From the NCBI GenBank assembly GCA_902518965.1, contig CABYIQ010000012.1, forward strand, positions 1 to 46,557: a stretch of 46,557 bases of DNA. Reading direction: 5' to 3'. The notes beneath the pieces are model-generated. The model searched no databases, had not been told where the DNA came from, and saw nothing but the letters and a program-made list of their open reading frames with translations. A program made the position numbers and the translations under genes. This stretch comes from an uncultured SAR116 cluster alpha proteobacterium. GTDB taxonomy: Bacteria > Pseudomonadota > Alphaproteobacteria > Puniceispirillales > Puniceispirillaceae. Position 1 is the stretch's first letter, and each line of letters opens with the position of its first letter. This document shows, in pieces, positions 8,906 to 22,103 of the stretch.

Positions 8906-10276
8906 TCAGCCTCCTTGAGTCCGGTAACAAGCCTGACGGGCAGCGGCCACGACATCATCAGCCTGAGGCAGGGCCAGTTTTTCAAGATTGGCAGCATATG
9001 GCATCGGCACATCCTTGCCTGTAACCCGCATCACCGGGGCGTCAAGATAATCAAAGGCCTGTTCCATCATCTGCATAGCCAGCTCTGATCCTATGCCTGC
9101 AAAGGGAAATCCTTCTTCACAAGAGATTAAGCGAGAGGTTTTCTTTACCGATTCTACAATCGTTTCGGTATCCAGAGGCCGGATGGTGCGTAAATCAATC
9201 ACTTCAGCATCAATGTCTTCTGCGGACAGCTGTTCTGCTGCTTCCAGGGCTTTACCCACCATGATGGAAAAGGCGGTGATGGTAACATCGCTGCCAGGGC
9301 GAACCACCTTGGCCTTGCCGATAGGCACAACCCAGTCTTTATGTTCAGGCACGTCAAAGCTCTGGCCGTACATCACTTCATTTTCGAGGAAAATAACCGG
9401 ATTCGGATCACGGATAGCGGCTTTCAGCAAGCCTTTTGCATCAGCAGCAGACCAGGGCGAGACAACCTTCAGGCCCGGACAATGTGCATACCAGCTAGCA
9501 TAACATTGTGAATGCTGGGCAGCCACCCGGCTGGCAGCCCCGTTCGGCCCGCGAAACACAATCGGACAGCCCATCTGCCCACCTGACATGTATAATGTCT
9601 TTGCTGCGGAATTGATAATCTGATCAATTGCCTGCATTGAAAAATTGAAGGTCATAAATTCAATCACCGGGCGTAACTCACCAAAGGCCGCCCCTACCCC
9701 AAGGCCGGCAAAGCCATGTTCGGTAATCGGTGTGTCAATGACCCGCTTGTTGGAAAATTCATCCAGCAAACCTTGGGTAACTTTATAAGCGCCCTGATAT
9801 TCGGCCACTTCTTCGCCCATCACGAACACGCGTTCATCTTTCCGCATTTCTTCTGCCATCGCATCACGCAAAGCTTCACGGACAGTTTGCTGTTTGGTTG
9901 GCCCGTCCCAATCTGGTTCAGCAACTACCCGAGTGGCCGCCACAGCCTCAACAACGACAGCCGCACCTGTTGGTGCTGGTTCTGCTGCCGGTCTGTCCAG
10001 ATTCTGTTCAGCAGAGGCCGGCAAATCTGTCTCTCCGCCTTCCAGCAGGCGCGCAATCACCGCGCCGACCGCCACGCCCTCGCTACCCTCAGCAACAGTA
10101 ATCTCACCGACAACGCCTTCATCAACGGCCTCAACTTCCATCGTTGCTTTATCGGTTTCAATTTCAGCGATCACATCACCTGATTTGACCTCATCACCTG
10201 TTTTTACAAGCCATCTGGACAAGCGTCCTTCTGTCATGGTTGGCGACAGAGCCGGCATTTTAATGTCTACTGCCAT
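8906..10276 (-). CDS. pdhB: Pyruvate dehydrogenase E1 beta with N-terminal lipoyl domain
   Basis: The beta subunit of the E1 component (456 residues). Residues 1-80 are a complete lipoyl domain ([18 protein letters not shown], lysine in [17 protein letters not shown]), then an Ala-rich linker, then the transketolase-like beta domain with [20 protein letters not shown] and the C-terminal transketolase fold. Lipoyl domains on both E1 beta and E2 are a known alphaproteobacterial trait. With pdhA it binds thiamine diphosphate and decarboxylates pyruvate. It follows pdhA by 35 bases. Confidence 0.97.
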   Translation of the reverse strand: MAVDIKMPALSPTMTEGRLSRWLVKTGDEVKSGDVIAEIETDKATMEVEAVDEGVVGEITVAEGSEGVAVGAVIARLLEGGETDLPASAEQNLDRPAAEPAPTGAAVVVEAVAATRVVAEPDWDGPTKQQTVREALRDAMAEEMRKDERVFVMGEEVAEYQGAYKVTQGLLDEFSNKRVIDTPITEHGFAGLGVGAAFGELRPVIEFMTFNFSMQAIDQIINSAAKTLYMSGGQMGCPIVFRGPNGAASRVAAQHSQCYASWYAHCPGLKVVSPWSAADAKGLLKAAIRDPNPVIFLENEVMYGQSFDVPEHKDWVVPIGKAKVVRPGSDVTITAFSIMVGKALEAAEQLSAEDIDAEVIDLRTIRPLDTETIVESVKKTSRLISCEEGFPFAGIGSELAMQMMEQAFDYLDAPVMRVTGKDVPMPYAANLEKLALPQADDVVAAARQACYRTQGG

Positions 10277-10311
10277 AATTTCACTATCCTTTATCGAAAC
10301 GTCAGCCCGGG

Positions 10312-11334
10312 TCAGGCGATCAGAATATCTGTATAGAGGTCTTCTGCATCAGGCTCTTGGCTGGCCAGCGCAAAATCAGCTGCCTCGCTGACAACAGACT
10401 TCACTTTCTGATCAATCTGTTTCAGACCAGCCTCATCAGCCCCCTCACGCAGCAGCAAATCACGTAACTGTTCAATCGGGTCATGCTGCTTGCGCATTGC
10501 ATCAACCTCATCACGGGTTCTGTATTTCGCCGGGTCTGACATCGAATGTCCGCGATATCGGTAGGTCTTCATCTCCAATATGAACGGGCCTTTGCCTGAG
10601 CGGCAGTGCTCAAGAGCTTCACGGGCAGCAGCTCTGACCGCCAAGACATCCATGCCGTCAACCTGAAGCCCAAGAATGCCATAAGCTTTGCCTCTGTCGG
10701 CCAGATCTTGACCGGCAGCGGCCCTGGCAACAGATGTTCCCATCCCATATTGATTATTTTCGATGACAAACACGACCGGCAGCTTCCACAAAGCCGCCAT
10801 ATTGAAAGTTTCATAAACCTGGCCCTGATTGGCTGCACCATCGCCCAGATAGGCCATGTTCACCCCGCCATCACCTTTATATTTGTGCGCAAACGCCAAA
10901 CCTGCACCGATCGGGACCTGCGCCGCAACAATTCCATGACCACCATAAAAGTTTTTTTCTCGGCTAAACATGTGCATTGAGCCACCTTTGCCCCGGGAAT
11001 AGCCATCTTTTCTGCCAGTGAGTTCAGCCATTACGCCCCTAGATTCCATACCACAAGCTAGCATATGGCCATGATCACGATAAGAGGTCACAACAGAGTC
11101 TCCTTCATCAGCCATAGACTGCATCCCAACAACAACAGCCTCCTGACCGATATAGAGGTGACAGAACCCCCCGATATGCCCCATACCATAAAGCTGACCG
11201 GCCTTTTCCTCAAACCGGCGTATCAGGATCATCTGTTCATAAAGCTGTTCCAGTATTTCACGTGACGGCTTATCATTAATCACCGATTTTGGCGGCCGGC
11301 CACGTTTACGGACTGAGTTCTTTTTATCTGCCAT
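10312..11334 (-). CDS. pdhA: Pyruvate dehydrogenase E1 alpha
   Basis: The alpha subunit of pyruvate dehydrogenase E1 (340 residues). The thiamine diphosphate motif runs from [17 protein letters not shown] to NN in [10 protein letters not shown], and the substrate/phosphorylation-loop region [20 protein letters not shown] is conserved. The N terminus is a short basic linker ([16 protein letters not shown]). An AGGAGGGG stretch precedes the ATG at 11334. First gene of the pdh cluster, 145 bases downstream of ftsB across an AT-rich gap. Confidence 0.97.
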   Translation of the reverse strand: MADKKNSVRKRGRPPKSVINDKPSREILEQLYEQMILIRRFEEKAGQLYGMGHIGGFCHLYIGQEAVVVGMQSMADEGDSVVTSYRDHGHMLACGMESRGVMAELTGRKDGYSRGKGGSMHMFSREKNFYGGHGIVAAQVPIGAGLAFAHKYKGDGGVNMAYLGDGAANQGQVYETFNMAALWKLPVVFVIENNQYGMGTSVARAAAGQDLADRGKAYGILGLQVDGMDVLAVRAAAREALEHCRSGKGPFILEMKTYRYRGHSMSDPAKYRTRDEVDAMRKQHDPIEQLRDLLLREGADEAGLKQIDQKVKSVVSEAADFALASQEPDAEDLYTDILIA

Positions 11335-11479
11335 CTATCCCCTCCTGCCCAACATGGCGCAAGATTGTTAATCAGCTACAAGGATGAAGGCAAAAATTAC
11401 TTTCTTGCAATAATTTTATTTAACTGTTTTTATTGACTATTTTATAATTAAACTAATTTATAGTTAATAACATCAGATA

Positions 11480-11803
11480 TTAAAATTTCAATTTTTTTAA
11501 ATCAATTGAAATGATCACATCATTTTTGTTATACATACCCACATTCGCGCGTGCTGTTTCAGCCAACATATCGGCATCTATCGCACCAGAACGCAATAGT
11601 TTGATCCGGTGTTCCAGAAAATGGTTTTGTTTATTCAGCAAAGCTAGGGTTTCGCGGGCTGCCTGTATCTCCCTGTCTATATCTGCTCGCGCCATAAGGC
11701 CGCGTTCACCAACAATTGTGTGAAACCCAAAAAACACCACCAATGTGCCAGTAAGGACGAGCCCGCCAGCAAAGGCGAAAGGACGCTGAAATGATTGATG
11801 CAT
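11480..11803 (-). CDS. ftsB: FtsB/DivIC-family septum formation initiator
   Basis: A small bitopic divisome protein (107 residues). A transmembrane segment (about residues 10-30, PFAFAGGLVLTGTLVVFFGF) is followed by a coiled coil (DIDREIQAARETLALLNKQN and onwards) and a C-terminal segment ending in lysines. Its place between eno and pdhA is the usual alphaproteobacterial position of ftsB. Weak primary conservation is normal for the family. Confidence 0.85.
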   Translation of the reverse strand: MHQSFQRPFAFAGGLVLTGTLVVFFGFHTIVGERGLMARADIDREIQAARETLALLNKQNHFLEHRIKLLRSGAIDADMLAETARANVGMYNKNDVIISIDLKKLKF

Positions 11804-11812
11804 GGCACTTTA

Positions 11813-11837
11813 TCCTGTCAGTTTCGATCAGACAGGA
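11813..11837. repeat. Small inverted repeat between eno and ftsB
   Basis: TCCTGTC at 11813-11819 and GACAGGA at 11831-11837 form a perfect 7-bp stem with an 11-base loop, just upstream of the ftsB start and 95 bases beyond the eno stop. No T tract follows on the transcribed strand, so it is not a convincing intrinsic terminator. It could be a processing or attenuation hairpin. Confidence 0.35.
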
Positions 11838-11932
11838 ATAAGTGAATCAAAAACGAATCAACAGGTCAAGAAAAAAGCGAATCGCCGGTTTCCTTATGGT
11901 TTTTAAGATTTAAAAGAAGATACATGAACCAT

Positions 11933-13240
<1,308 letters not shown>

Positions 13241-14059
13241 TTAAGTCTTTGTAGCTTCAGCAAGACGAGACAATAAAGCCAATAAAGCTGGCATCTGTTC
13301 AAGCGGAACCATGTTTGGCCCATCAGATGGGGCATGGTCAGGGTCCTGATGTGATTCCATAAACAGCCCGTCAACACCAACAGCTACAGCAGCCCTTGCC
13401 AAAACGGGAACAAATTCCCGCTGCCCACCTGATGCCCCACCAAGTCCTCCAGGTTGCTGAACTGAATGGGTTGCGTCAAATATTACAGGAAAGCCTGTTG
13501 CTCGCATCTGCGGCAGGCTCCGCATGTCACTGACAAGGGTGTTATAGCCAAATGACGTGCCGCGTTCCGTTAACAATACACGCTCATTCCCAGTTGATAC
13601 CAGCTTATCGGCAACATGCGTCATATCCCAAGGGGCCAAAAACTGACCTTTCTTGACATTAACCACAGCTCCTGTACTAGCAGCAGCCACAAGCAAATCA
13701 GTCTGACGGCATAAAAAAGCTGGTATCTGCAAAATATCAACTGCTTCAGCCGCAGCAGCACACTGCTCGGGCAAGTGAACATCTGTCAGCACAGGACAGC
13801 CTAACGCTGCTTTTACATCAGCCAATATCTGAATGCCTTCATCAAGCCCGATCCCCCGCTGTGCGGATAAAGATGTTCGGTTTGCTTTGTCAAAAGACGA
13901 TTTATAGACAAAATTCATCCCTGCTGAGCGGGCAGCTTTACAGAGCGTTTCCGCATGAAACAAAGCATGGTCCCGACTTTCAATCTGGCAAGGGCCAGAA
14001 ATCAGTAATAAAGGGGCGCCATCTCCTATTTCAAACTCAGGGAGTGTGATCTTCGACAT
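13241..14059 (-). CDS. kdsA: 3-deoxy-8-phosphooctulonate synthase
   Basis: KDO-8-phosphate synthase (272 residues) condenses phosphoenolpyruvate and arabinose 5-phosphate for the lipopolysaccharide core, so the host is a Gram-negative with LPS. Conserved motifs are [48 protein letters not shown] and [12 protein letters not shown]. Co-location with eno makes sense, because enolase supplies its phosphoenolpyruvate substrate. The gap to eno is 33 bases. Confidence 0.97.
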   Translation of the reverse strand: MSKITLPEFEIGDGAPLLLISGPCQIESRDHALFHAETLCKAARSAGMNFVYKSSFDKANRTSLSAQRGIGLDEGIQILADVKAALGCPVLTDVHLPEQCAAAAEAVDILQIPAFLCRQTDLLVAAASTGAVVNVKKGQFLAPWDMTHVADKLVSTGNERVLLTERGTSFGYNTLVSDMRSLPQMRATGFPVIFDATHSVQQPGGLGGASGGQREFVPVLARAAVAVGVDGLFMESHQDPDHAPSDGPNMVPLEQMPALLALLSRLAEATKT

Positions 14060-14107
14060 TTTTCATTCTCCGCATGAGGTCTAGCAAGACCCTCATACAT
14101 AATTCTG

Positions 14108-15757
<1,650 letters not shown>

Positions 15758-15800
15758 TCATTTCCGGCGGTATTGAATATCACAACCTTCATAATGAACA

Positions 15801-16115
15801 TTATTGACCAGTTGGCACTTGTGGTGTTGATGGAACTGGTAATTCAGAATTTGAGTTGACAACTTCATCAACAATGGAAGTCTGCTTGCTTCCCGCGCCA
15901 GCCAGAATCGCCAGACCAATAGAAGTGGCAAAAAAGCATGCTGCCAAAACCGCCGTGGTACGTGTAAGCAGATTGGCTGTTGACCGCGCTGTCATAAAGC
16001 CACCACTTGATGACCCGCCAATACCTAGACCACCCCCTTCATTTCGTTGAAGAAGAACAACGCCAACAAGACCGACAGCAATCAAAATATGAAGAGTTAA
16101 TAAAATTGTGGTCAT
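15801..16115 (-). CDS. secG: Protein translocase subunit SecG
   Basis: A small inner-membrane partner of SecYE (104 residues). It has two transmembrane segments (LLTLHILIAVGLVGVVLLQ and the stretch after NLLTRTTAVLAACFFATSI) flanking the conserved QRNEGGGLGIGGSSSGGFMT loop. The ATG at 16115 is chosen over 16130 because AGGTAAG lies just upstream and MTTILLTLH is the usual start. The tpiA-secG-pyrG order is typical of alphaproteobacteria. Confidence 0.95.
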   Translation of the reverse strand: MTTILLTLHILIAVGLVGVVLLQRNEGGGLGIGGSSSGGFMTARSTANLLTRTTAVLAACFFATSIGLAILAGAGSKQTSIVDEVVNSNSELPVPSTPQVPTGQ

Positions 16116-16233
16116 AAACTTACCTGTCAAAAAATGGATTAATTTCCGCGCTATACCGGCATTTTCCTAACAAATTGAAAGGCATTGTGCAAAGAAAAAA
16201 TAAGGGTGTTTTATCTCAACACTCCTTTGGTCA

Positions 16234-17016
16234 TTAAATCACCTCATCCGCACAGCTAACAATGGCTGCAAAACTATCCGCCGATAGTGACGCACCGCCC
16301 ACTAAAGCCCCACCAACATTTTCCAACCCTAAAATTGAAGTTGCGTTTTCTTTTTTTACCGAACCACCATAAAGAACTGCCGGCATCTTCAAAGTTGCCA
16401 GCTCAAAAAACTGTTCACTTAGTAAACTGTGAATGTTGCTATGCATATCATTTATCTGATTAATTTCAGCCACCAGACCGGTACCAATAGCCCACACAGG
16501 CTCATAGGCAATCACCAAATGAGGCAGATTTTGAGCCTGCCACTGGGCTGGCTCACGACAAAATGCTTCTAGTCCCGCCAAAAGCTGAGAACGCACATAT
16601 TCATTCTGTTTACCTGTCTGCCGCTGTTGTTTCTCTTCACCAACACATAAAATTACCTTCAAGCCAGCTTTCAGCGAAGTTACTAGCTTCTGCCCGATGA
16701 AAGAATCTGTCTCACCACAAAAATTACGCCGCTCAGAGTGCCCCGCCAACACCCATGCTCCCCCAAAGCCTTTGATCATTTCTGCTGAAAGCTCACCCGT
16801 GTAAGCGCCTGACTGCTTAGGAAAACTGTTCTGTGCGCCCCATTCAACAGCAGATGAAGAAAAGGATTGCGCCGCCAGCGCAAAATAGCAGGATGGTACA
16901 AAACAGATAACATTAGATTTTGCCTGCATGATACGCTGTTCAGCACAATAGTCATCAAACAGAGAAGCAGCAGCCAAAGGCAGAGGATTCATCTTCCAGT
17001 TTGCGGCGATAATCAT
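16234..17016 (-). CDS. tpiA: Triosephosphate isomerase
   Basis: Triosephosphate isomerase (260 residues) interconverts dihydroxyacetone phosphate and glyceraldehyde 3-phosphate. It shows IIAANWKMNP with the catalytic lysine, VLAGHSERRNFCGE with the catalytic histidine and VIAYEPVWAIGTG with the catalytic glutamate, plus the phosphate-binding PAVLYGGSVKKENA and VGGALVGGASL. It is the first gene of the reverse cluster and is divergent from ppiD across 157 bases. Confidence 0.97.
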   Translation of the reverse strand: MIIAANWKMNPLPLAAASLFDDYCAEQRIMQAKSNVICFVPSCYFALAAQSFSSSAVEWGAQNSFPKQSGAYTGELSAEMIKGFGGAWVLAGHSERRNFCGETDSFIGQKLVTSLKAGLKVILCVGEEKQQRQTGKQNEYVRSQLLAGLEAFCREPAQWQAQNLPHLVIAYEPVWAIGTGLVAEINQINDMHSNIHSLLSEQFFELATLKMPAVLYGGSVKKENATSILGLENVGGALVGGASLSADSFAAIVSCADEVI

Positions 17017-17101
17017 ACAAAATCATCCCTATTCTTATGATTTAAGCATTGCGGTTTCCCGCCTCTATTCTTTATAGTGTGAAGGATTTTAAATCGCAAA
17101 A

Positions 17102-17128
17102 TTGTTTCACCCTGCATCAACATATAAT
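17102..17128 (+). promoter_or_regulatory. Candidate promoter of ppiD-trpE
   Basis: A perfect TATAAT at 17123-17128 lies 46 bases upstream of the ppiD start, with TTGTTT at 17102-17107 at a short 15-base spacing. A second pair, TTGCGG at 17049-17054 and TATAGT at 17073-17078 with 18-base spacing, lies further upstream. Either could drive the forward operon. Confidence 0.4.
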
Positions 17129-17173
17129 GGTGACCTTAGTTAAGGTCTGTTCATATCCAACAAGGACAAGCTC

Positions 17174-19045
17174 ATGTTACGGTCAATGAGAGAAGGCGCC
17201 AAATCGCCAATTATGAAAATCTTTCTAATTTTTCTTGCCGCTGGTTTCGCTCTTTGGGGAATCGGTGATATGTCGGGTGGTTTCTTGTCATCAGGCAACA
17301 AAGCGATTGAAGCTGGCGAGCATTCCGTTTCTGCAATTGAAGCAGCGACTGAATTTGAGCGCACTAGAATAACTGCTGGTGCAGGCTTATCAACTGGTGA
17401 AGCTCTTCAAGCTGGCTTACTAAATGAGGTTATGGGAACTTTGGCCCGTCAGACGCTATATCTGGCAGAAGCCAGCGAATTGGGCATTACATCCACAAGA
17501 GAAATGCAAAAAAAAGCGGTCAGCCGTGAGCCAGCGTTCCGCGACGAGAACGGCCAGTTTTCTGATTTTAGGTTCAGACAAACTCTTGCACAGGCTGGGC
17601 TCAATGAACCAGATTTCTTAACGCGGCTGTCAAAGTCATTATTGCAAGATCAAATAGAGGGCAGTCTCATTACTGCCGGCGCCTTCCCCACCGCCCTTAC
17701 AGATCAGTTGTCGGCTTTTCGCCTTGAAGAACGCACAGCAACATTGAAAGAAATTGCGATTGCTGATCAGTTTATCACAGCACCTTCAGCTGTTGACCTC
17801 TCTTCTTATTTCGACAAAGAGCAGGAAAATTATGACGCTCCTGCCCTGCGCAGTTTTCATGTTGTTTTTCTCTCCCCTAACCAGCTTGAAACCAGAATTT
17901 CTTTATCTGACGACGAACTGAAGGCCGCATTCGGTTTGCGAAAAGATGAATTCATTACGCCAGAACGCCGCAATCTTCGGCAAATGGTTTTTGACACGGA
18001 ACAGGATGCATCTGCTGCCTTGGCGGATCTTGCTGCTGGCAAATCATTTGATGATGTTGCGAAGGACAGTCTGCAATGGACAACAAGCGATACAAATTTA
18101 GGAAGTGTAACAAGAGTTGACTTAACGGACGAGCTAGCCGACTTGGTCTTCTCAGTAGCTATCAATACACCTGCCGGCCCTATTGAAACCGCGTTTGGGT
18201 TTCACCTCGTTCTGGTTGACCAGATAGAGCCGGGAAGTAAGGCCAGTTTTGATGAGGTTAGAGAGCAAATCGCCTCAACTCTCATCGCTGAACAAGCCAT
18301 CGATTTGGTTTATGATTATGCTAATCAGCTTGAAGATAGCTTAGGCGCAGGAGCTAATCTAGCCGAAGCTGCCGCTCAGCTGAATTTAGATGTGGGCCAA
18401 ATTGAAAACATTGACAGAAACGGCCGTGATATAGATGGTAAACAGGTCACCAATTCGTTCGGAGATCTAGCAACAGACAGCTTGTTTCTCCAGCTAGCGT
18501 GGGAGCTGGAGCTAGACGCGATTAGCACAGTTGTTGAAACAGTCGATGACAGCTTTTTTGTGGTTCAGCCAGTTGCTGAAGCGGACAGCCGAAGCCGTTC
18601 GCTTGATGAAATTAAGGACCGCCTGCAAGCTGATTGGACTAGAGAACAGGCATTAACATCGGCGCGAGAAAAAGCTAAAGTGGTGATGGCTGACGCTGAC
18701 AAATATTTTACCAACCAACCAGCAAGTTTACCCTTTCAGCGCTCCGGAAGTGGTCTTGATCACGCTGCTGCAGGCCTGATCGCTCAAGCAGCTTTCTCTC
18801 AAGCTGTTGGACAGGCCCAACTGGTTGAAACAGGTGAGAGCATTATCATTGTTCGTACAAACACTGTCACACCCGCTCCAAAGGAGGAGCAGTCAGATAT
18901 GAGCAAAACCATGCAAGCCGGGCTTAACCGCCTTGTAAAAGCAGATATCGCTTCTGCTTTTGCTCTGGCGTTATCAGAAACGTATCAGCTTGAATTAAAT
19001 CCTCTACTCGTTCAGCAGGTTCTAGTCGGCCAAGCAAGCCAGTAA
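17174..19045 (+). CDS. ppiD: PpiD-like periplasmic peptidyl-prolyl isomerase / chaperone
   Basis: A membrane-anchored SurA/PpiD-type folding factor (623 residues). A single N-terminal membrane anchor (IMKIFLIFLAAGFALWGIGD, about 15-35) is followed by a SurA-N-like helical chaperone domain (to about 220) and a parvulin-like segment (about 255-360, containing AGKSFDDVAKDSLQ and ETAFGFHLVLVDQIEP). A helical C-terminal half completes it. The parvulin core is weakly conserved, as in many PpiD proteins, so chaperone activity may dominate. AAGGACAAGCTC precedes the ATG. It lies upstream of trpE, a common alphaproteobacterial pairing. Confidence 0.9.
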   Translation: MLRSMREGAKSPIMKIFLIFLAAGFALWGIGDMSGGFLSSGNKAIEAGEHSVSAIEAATEFERTRITAGAGLSTGEALQAGLLNEVMGTLARQTLYLAEASELGITSTREMQKKAVSREPAFRDENGQFSDFRFRQTLAQAGLNEPDFLTRLSKSLLQDQIEGSLITAGAFPTALTDQLSAFRLEERTATLKEIAIADQFITAPSAVDLSSYFDKEQENYDAPALRSFHVVFLSPNQLETRISLSDDELKAAFGLRKDEFITPERRNLRQMVFDTEQDASAALADLAAGKSFDDVAKDSLQWTTSDTNLGSVTRVDLTDELADLVFSVAINTPAGPIETAFGFHLVLVDQIEPGSKASFDEVREQIASTLIAEQAIDLVYDYANQLEDSLGAGANLAEAAAQLNLDVGQIENIDRNGRDIDGKQVTNSFGDLATDSLFLQLAWELELDAISTVVETVDDSFFVVQPVAEADSRSRSLDEIKDRLQADWTREQALTSAREKAKVVMADADKYFTNQPASLPFQRSGSGLDHAAAGLIAQAAFSQAVGQAQLVETGESIIIVRTNTVTPAPKEEQSDMSKTMQAGLNRLVKADIASAFALALSETYQLELNPLLVQQVLVGQASQ

Positions 19046-19096
19046 GCCAGCCAATAGACCGACCTAAAATTAATTAAACAGATGAAAGGACAGGCG

Positions 19097-20620
19097 ATGA
19101 GCGAACGATCAGCCCGCCTTGCCCATAATGACCGCCAGAACTGCGAGACGCTGTTCGCCAAAGGGGTGAACCAGATTATCTTCCGTACCCTTGTTTCCGA
19201 TACGCAGACACCTGTAGGTATGATGATGAAATTATCTGAGAAACAAACCTACCACTGTCTTCTGGAGTCAGTAGAGGGCGGTGAGGTTCGAGGTCGCTTT
19301 TCTGTCGTTGCTCTGAAACCAGACCTTATTTGGAAGTGCAAAAAAGAAAAGGTTTTTATCAACAGAACAGCGCAAAGCAAACCAGAAAATTTTGTTGAAC
19401 TGTCCAACGAGCAACCCCTTAGTAGTCTGCGCCAACTCATAGCTGAGAGCTGGATGGATAACACACACCCTCTTCCGCCAATGGCTGCTGGCCTTTTTGG
19501 ATATCTAGGCTATGACATGATTAGGCATGTTGAGACCTTGCCAGATAAAAACCAAGATAAACTTGACGTTCATGATTCTGTTCTGATGCGCCCATCAGTG
19601 GTCGCTATTTTTGATCGTCTGAAGGACACAATTACCTTATGTTATCAAATTAGGCCTACTGACTTTGAAACAGCCGAAAGCGCATGGAACACAGCTAATT
19701 ATGAACTTGATTTGATTGAAACTAGCCTTCAGGCCCCACTACCCTTGATACCAGCTGTGCCTAATCATGTTGATGTCAGTACACCTCAGAGCAATCTGTC
19801 TAAAGACAGGTTTTTTACGATGGTTCGTAAAGCAAAAGAATATATAAAATCAGGTGACATTTTTCAGGTTGTTCTCTCACAAAGATTTACGATTCCGTTC
19901 AACCTGCCCTCATTTGCACTTTACCGGAGCTTAAGAAGGCTGAACCCATCCCCTTTCCTGTTTCATTTTAACCTCGGAGAAGTAGCCATTGTTGGCTCAA
20001 GTCCTGAAATTCTGGTGCGCCTGCGTGATGATGAGGTCACCATTAGGCCAATTGCAGGCACACGTCCACGTGGCCAGAACGAGGAAGAAGATAAGAGAAA
20101 TGCGGCCGAACTACTGTCGGATATTAAAGAGCGAGCAGAGCATCTCATGTTGCTTGATTTAGGCCGGAATGATGTTGGCCGTGTGGCACAACCTGGAACA
20201 GTTAGGGTTGTTTCAAATTTCGAGATTGAATTATACAGCCATGTTATGCATATCGCATCTGAAGTTCGGGGTAAAATCAGACCAGAATGCGATGTTATTG
20301 ATGCTCTTGTTGCTGGATTTCCAGCAGGAACTGTCTCTGGTGCACCAAAAATCAGGGCTATGGAAATTATAGATGAATTAGAAATGGATCGGCGTGGTAT
20401 TTATGCCGGTGCTATAGGTTACATCAGTGCTGCAGGTGAAATGGATAGTTGTATTGCCTTACGCACCGCTGTTATAAAAAACAATAAGATGCATGTTCAG
20501 GCGGGCGCAGGCATTGTGTATGATTCAGTTGAACAATCTGAATTTGAAGAATGTCAGAATAAGGCACGCGCCCTATTACGAGCGGCGCGTGATGCGATCC
20601 AATTTGACCAGAATGGGTGA
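19097..20620 (+). CDS. trpE: Anthranilate synthase component I
   Basis: TrpE (507 residues) converts chorismate to anthranilate with the glutaminase TrpG. The tryptophan feedback site HCLLESVEGGEVRGRFS is present. Catalytic-domain motifs are SGDIFQVVLSQRF, TIRPIAGTRPRGQNEEED, LMLLDLGRNDVGRVAQPGTV and PAGTVSGAPKIRAMEIIDEL. The start at 19097 is preferred to 19082 because AAAGGA lies about 7 bases before it. No leader peptide or attenuator is visible upstream. Unusually, no trpG, trpD or trpC follows; a SPOR-domain gene does. Confidence 0.97.
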   Translation: MSERSARLAHNDRQNCETLFAKGVNQIIFRTLVSDTQTPVGMMMKLSEKQTYHCLLESVEGGEVRGRFSVVALKPDLIWKCKKEKVFINRTAQSKPENFVELSNEQPLSSLRQLIAESWMDNTHPLPPMAAGLFGYLGYDMIRHVETLPDKNQDKLDVHDSVLMRPSVVAIFDRLKDTITLCYQIRPTDFETAESAWNTANYELDLIETSLQAPLPLIPAVPNHVDVSTPQSNLSKDRFFTMVRKAKEYIKSGDIFQVVLSQRFTIPFNLPSFALYRSLRRLNPSPFLFHFNLGEVAIVGSSPEILVRLRDDEVTIRPIAGTRPRGQNEEEDKRNAAELLSDIKERAEHLMLLDLGRNDVGRVAQPGTVRVVSNFEIELYSHVMHIASEVRGKIRPECDVIDALVAGFPAGTVSGAPKIRAMEIIDELEMDRRGIYAGAIGYISAAGEMDSCIALRTAVIKNNKMHVQAGAGIVYDSVEQSEFEECQNKARALLRAARDAIQFDQNG

Positions 20621-20696
20621 TATGTCGCTGCACGGCATTAATTTTGCATTAATTTCGAACACATTTAGCGTTGCTGCAAAGGCACAAACCACAGTT

Positions 20697-22055
20697 ATGT
20701 TCTTATTTCGGCAATTATTTGTAATTTTCACGTCTATATTTGCAGTTTTGCCTCACGGAGCACAGGCTGAACTACAGCTTGAAACTTGGAAAGTATATGG
20801 CCAGATGGCTGAGCAAAGTGCGATCTGTGCAAATTTTTCAAAACTGATGGAATCGCAGTCTATTCTTAATCCTGATTTAGGGGCTTTATGGCAGGAAAGG
20901 CGAAAATTTGCAGGAGCTGTTATCCGGAAAGCTATATTTTTGGAACTGAATCGAGAAAGTTCAGAGGCTGAAATCGATAAACTAATCGCCAGCTACCGTG
21001 ATTGGGTTTTGTCCAGCCTGATGATCGATCATCAAAATAAATCTCATAAAAACATAGACGTACCAGAAAAATCTGAAACTAACGGTCGTAAGATAATTGC
21101 ACTGATGAAAAGCCAATGCAAAAACCTATTTCAACAGGGTGATAAGATAATTCGTAAACAAAGACCAGACCTGGCATATTTGCTTCATAACGATCCACAA
21201 AATCAGGTAAAGCCAAAAAACAGCCCATCTGAGGAAACTTCTACTCTAAACGTAAAGCCGCAACATAGCGTCTCTACAAAAAGTCCTGTTGTGAAGACAG
21301 ACCAGACCGTTAATCAAGAACCATCATCAACAGGCAAAGTTTTAAAACTATCAATTGGCGGTGGCAACAACTTAATGCTAAAACTCCCTGGGGAGAAGCC
21401 CTCTTCGTCAATTCCAGAACCATTGCGTGCTGTGTCTAACAATGCTGAAATAAAAACAATAAATTTAAATGGCTCATTGCCAACAAAACTTGTGCAAATA
21501 AGCGGCCCTGTTTCACGTCCTGACCAAGGGCGAATAAAAAATCTCTCTCAGTCAAGTGTTGTTAAGACTTTAATTCATGCTGGTACAGCAACTTCTGCTG
21601 CTTCTCCTGAGTTGATACCTAGAAATACTGGGAAGCTCAATAAACAAGAAAACCAAAAGGCAGAATTCCACTCAGACACAAATGTGAAAGGCCTACCCAA
21701 CGAGGCAAATCTGTCAATTGAAAGATTATCCGAGTTACTGCAAAAGCAGGCGGAAGCCAATATGAATTTAATTGTCCCAGGACAATCAGTAAATAATCAG
21801 CTTGAACAGAAATCCGGAAATTACTTTGCCCAACTGGGGGCTTTTGCCCAACTTGAAAATGCCAAAGCAGAAAAAAAGCGTCTTGAAACCAGGTTTTCTG
21901 CTCTTTTTGCCAAACTGCCTATACATATTACTGAAATAACTGGTTCTGGCCCACGCTTCTACCGCATTCAAACAACAAGCCTCAGTCAGAAACACATAAA
22001 AACACTATGTGATATGATGTGGCCACATAAAATTGCTTGCCTCGCTAAACGTTAA
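20697..22055 (+). CDS. Secreted SPOR-domain protein
   Basis: A periplasmic or surface protein of 452 residues. From the ATG at 20697 it has a clean signal peptide (MFLFRQLFVIFTSIFAVLPH, cleavage likely after GAQA). A helical region with two cysteines (CANF and SQCKNLF) follows, then a long low-complexity Ser/Pro/Lys linker (about 165-360). The C-terminal SPOR domain (about 375-450) starts NYFAQLGAFAQLENAKAEKK. SPOR domains bind denuded peptidoglycan at division sites. The frame stays open upstream into trpE; an ATG at 20622, directly after the trpE stop, is an alternative that would couple the two genes but bury the signal peptide. Confidence 0.75.
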   Translation: MFLFRQLFVIFTSIFAVLPHGAQAELQLETWKVYGQMAEQSAICANFSKLMESQSILNPDLGALWQERRKFAGAVIRKAIFLELNRESSEAEIDKLIASYRDWVLSSLMIDHQNKSHKNIDVPEKSETNGRKIIALMKSQCKNLFQQGDKIIRKQRPDLAYLLHNDPQNQVKPKNSPSEETSTLNVKPQHSVSTKSPVVKTDQTVNQEPSSTGKVLKLSIGGGNNLMLKLPGEKPSSSIPEPLRAVSNNAEIKTINLNGSLPTKLVQISGPVSRPDQGRIKNLSQSSVVKTLIHAGTATSAASPELIPRNTGKLNKQENQKAEFHSDTNVKGLPNEANLSIERLSELLQKQAEANMNLIVPGQSVNNQLEQKSGNYFAQLGAFAQLENAKAEKKRLETRFSALFAKLPIHITEITGSGPRFYRIQTTSLSQKHIKTLCDMMWPHKIACLAKR

Positions 22056-22103
22056 AAATCTCATGAAATGCCTATAACAATCCAAAATCACACACTTGAC
22101 TGA

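Noticed and set aside
8906-10276. Lipoyl domain on E1 beta as a novel fusion
   Set aside because: This architecture is already known for alphaproteobacterial pyruvate dehydrogenase.
11335-11479. AT-rich gap between ftsB and pdhA as an intrinsic terminator
   Set aside because: There is no GC-rich stem before the A/T-rich tracts; it is more likely a promoter region for the pdh operon, but without clear hexamers.
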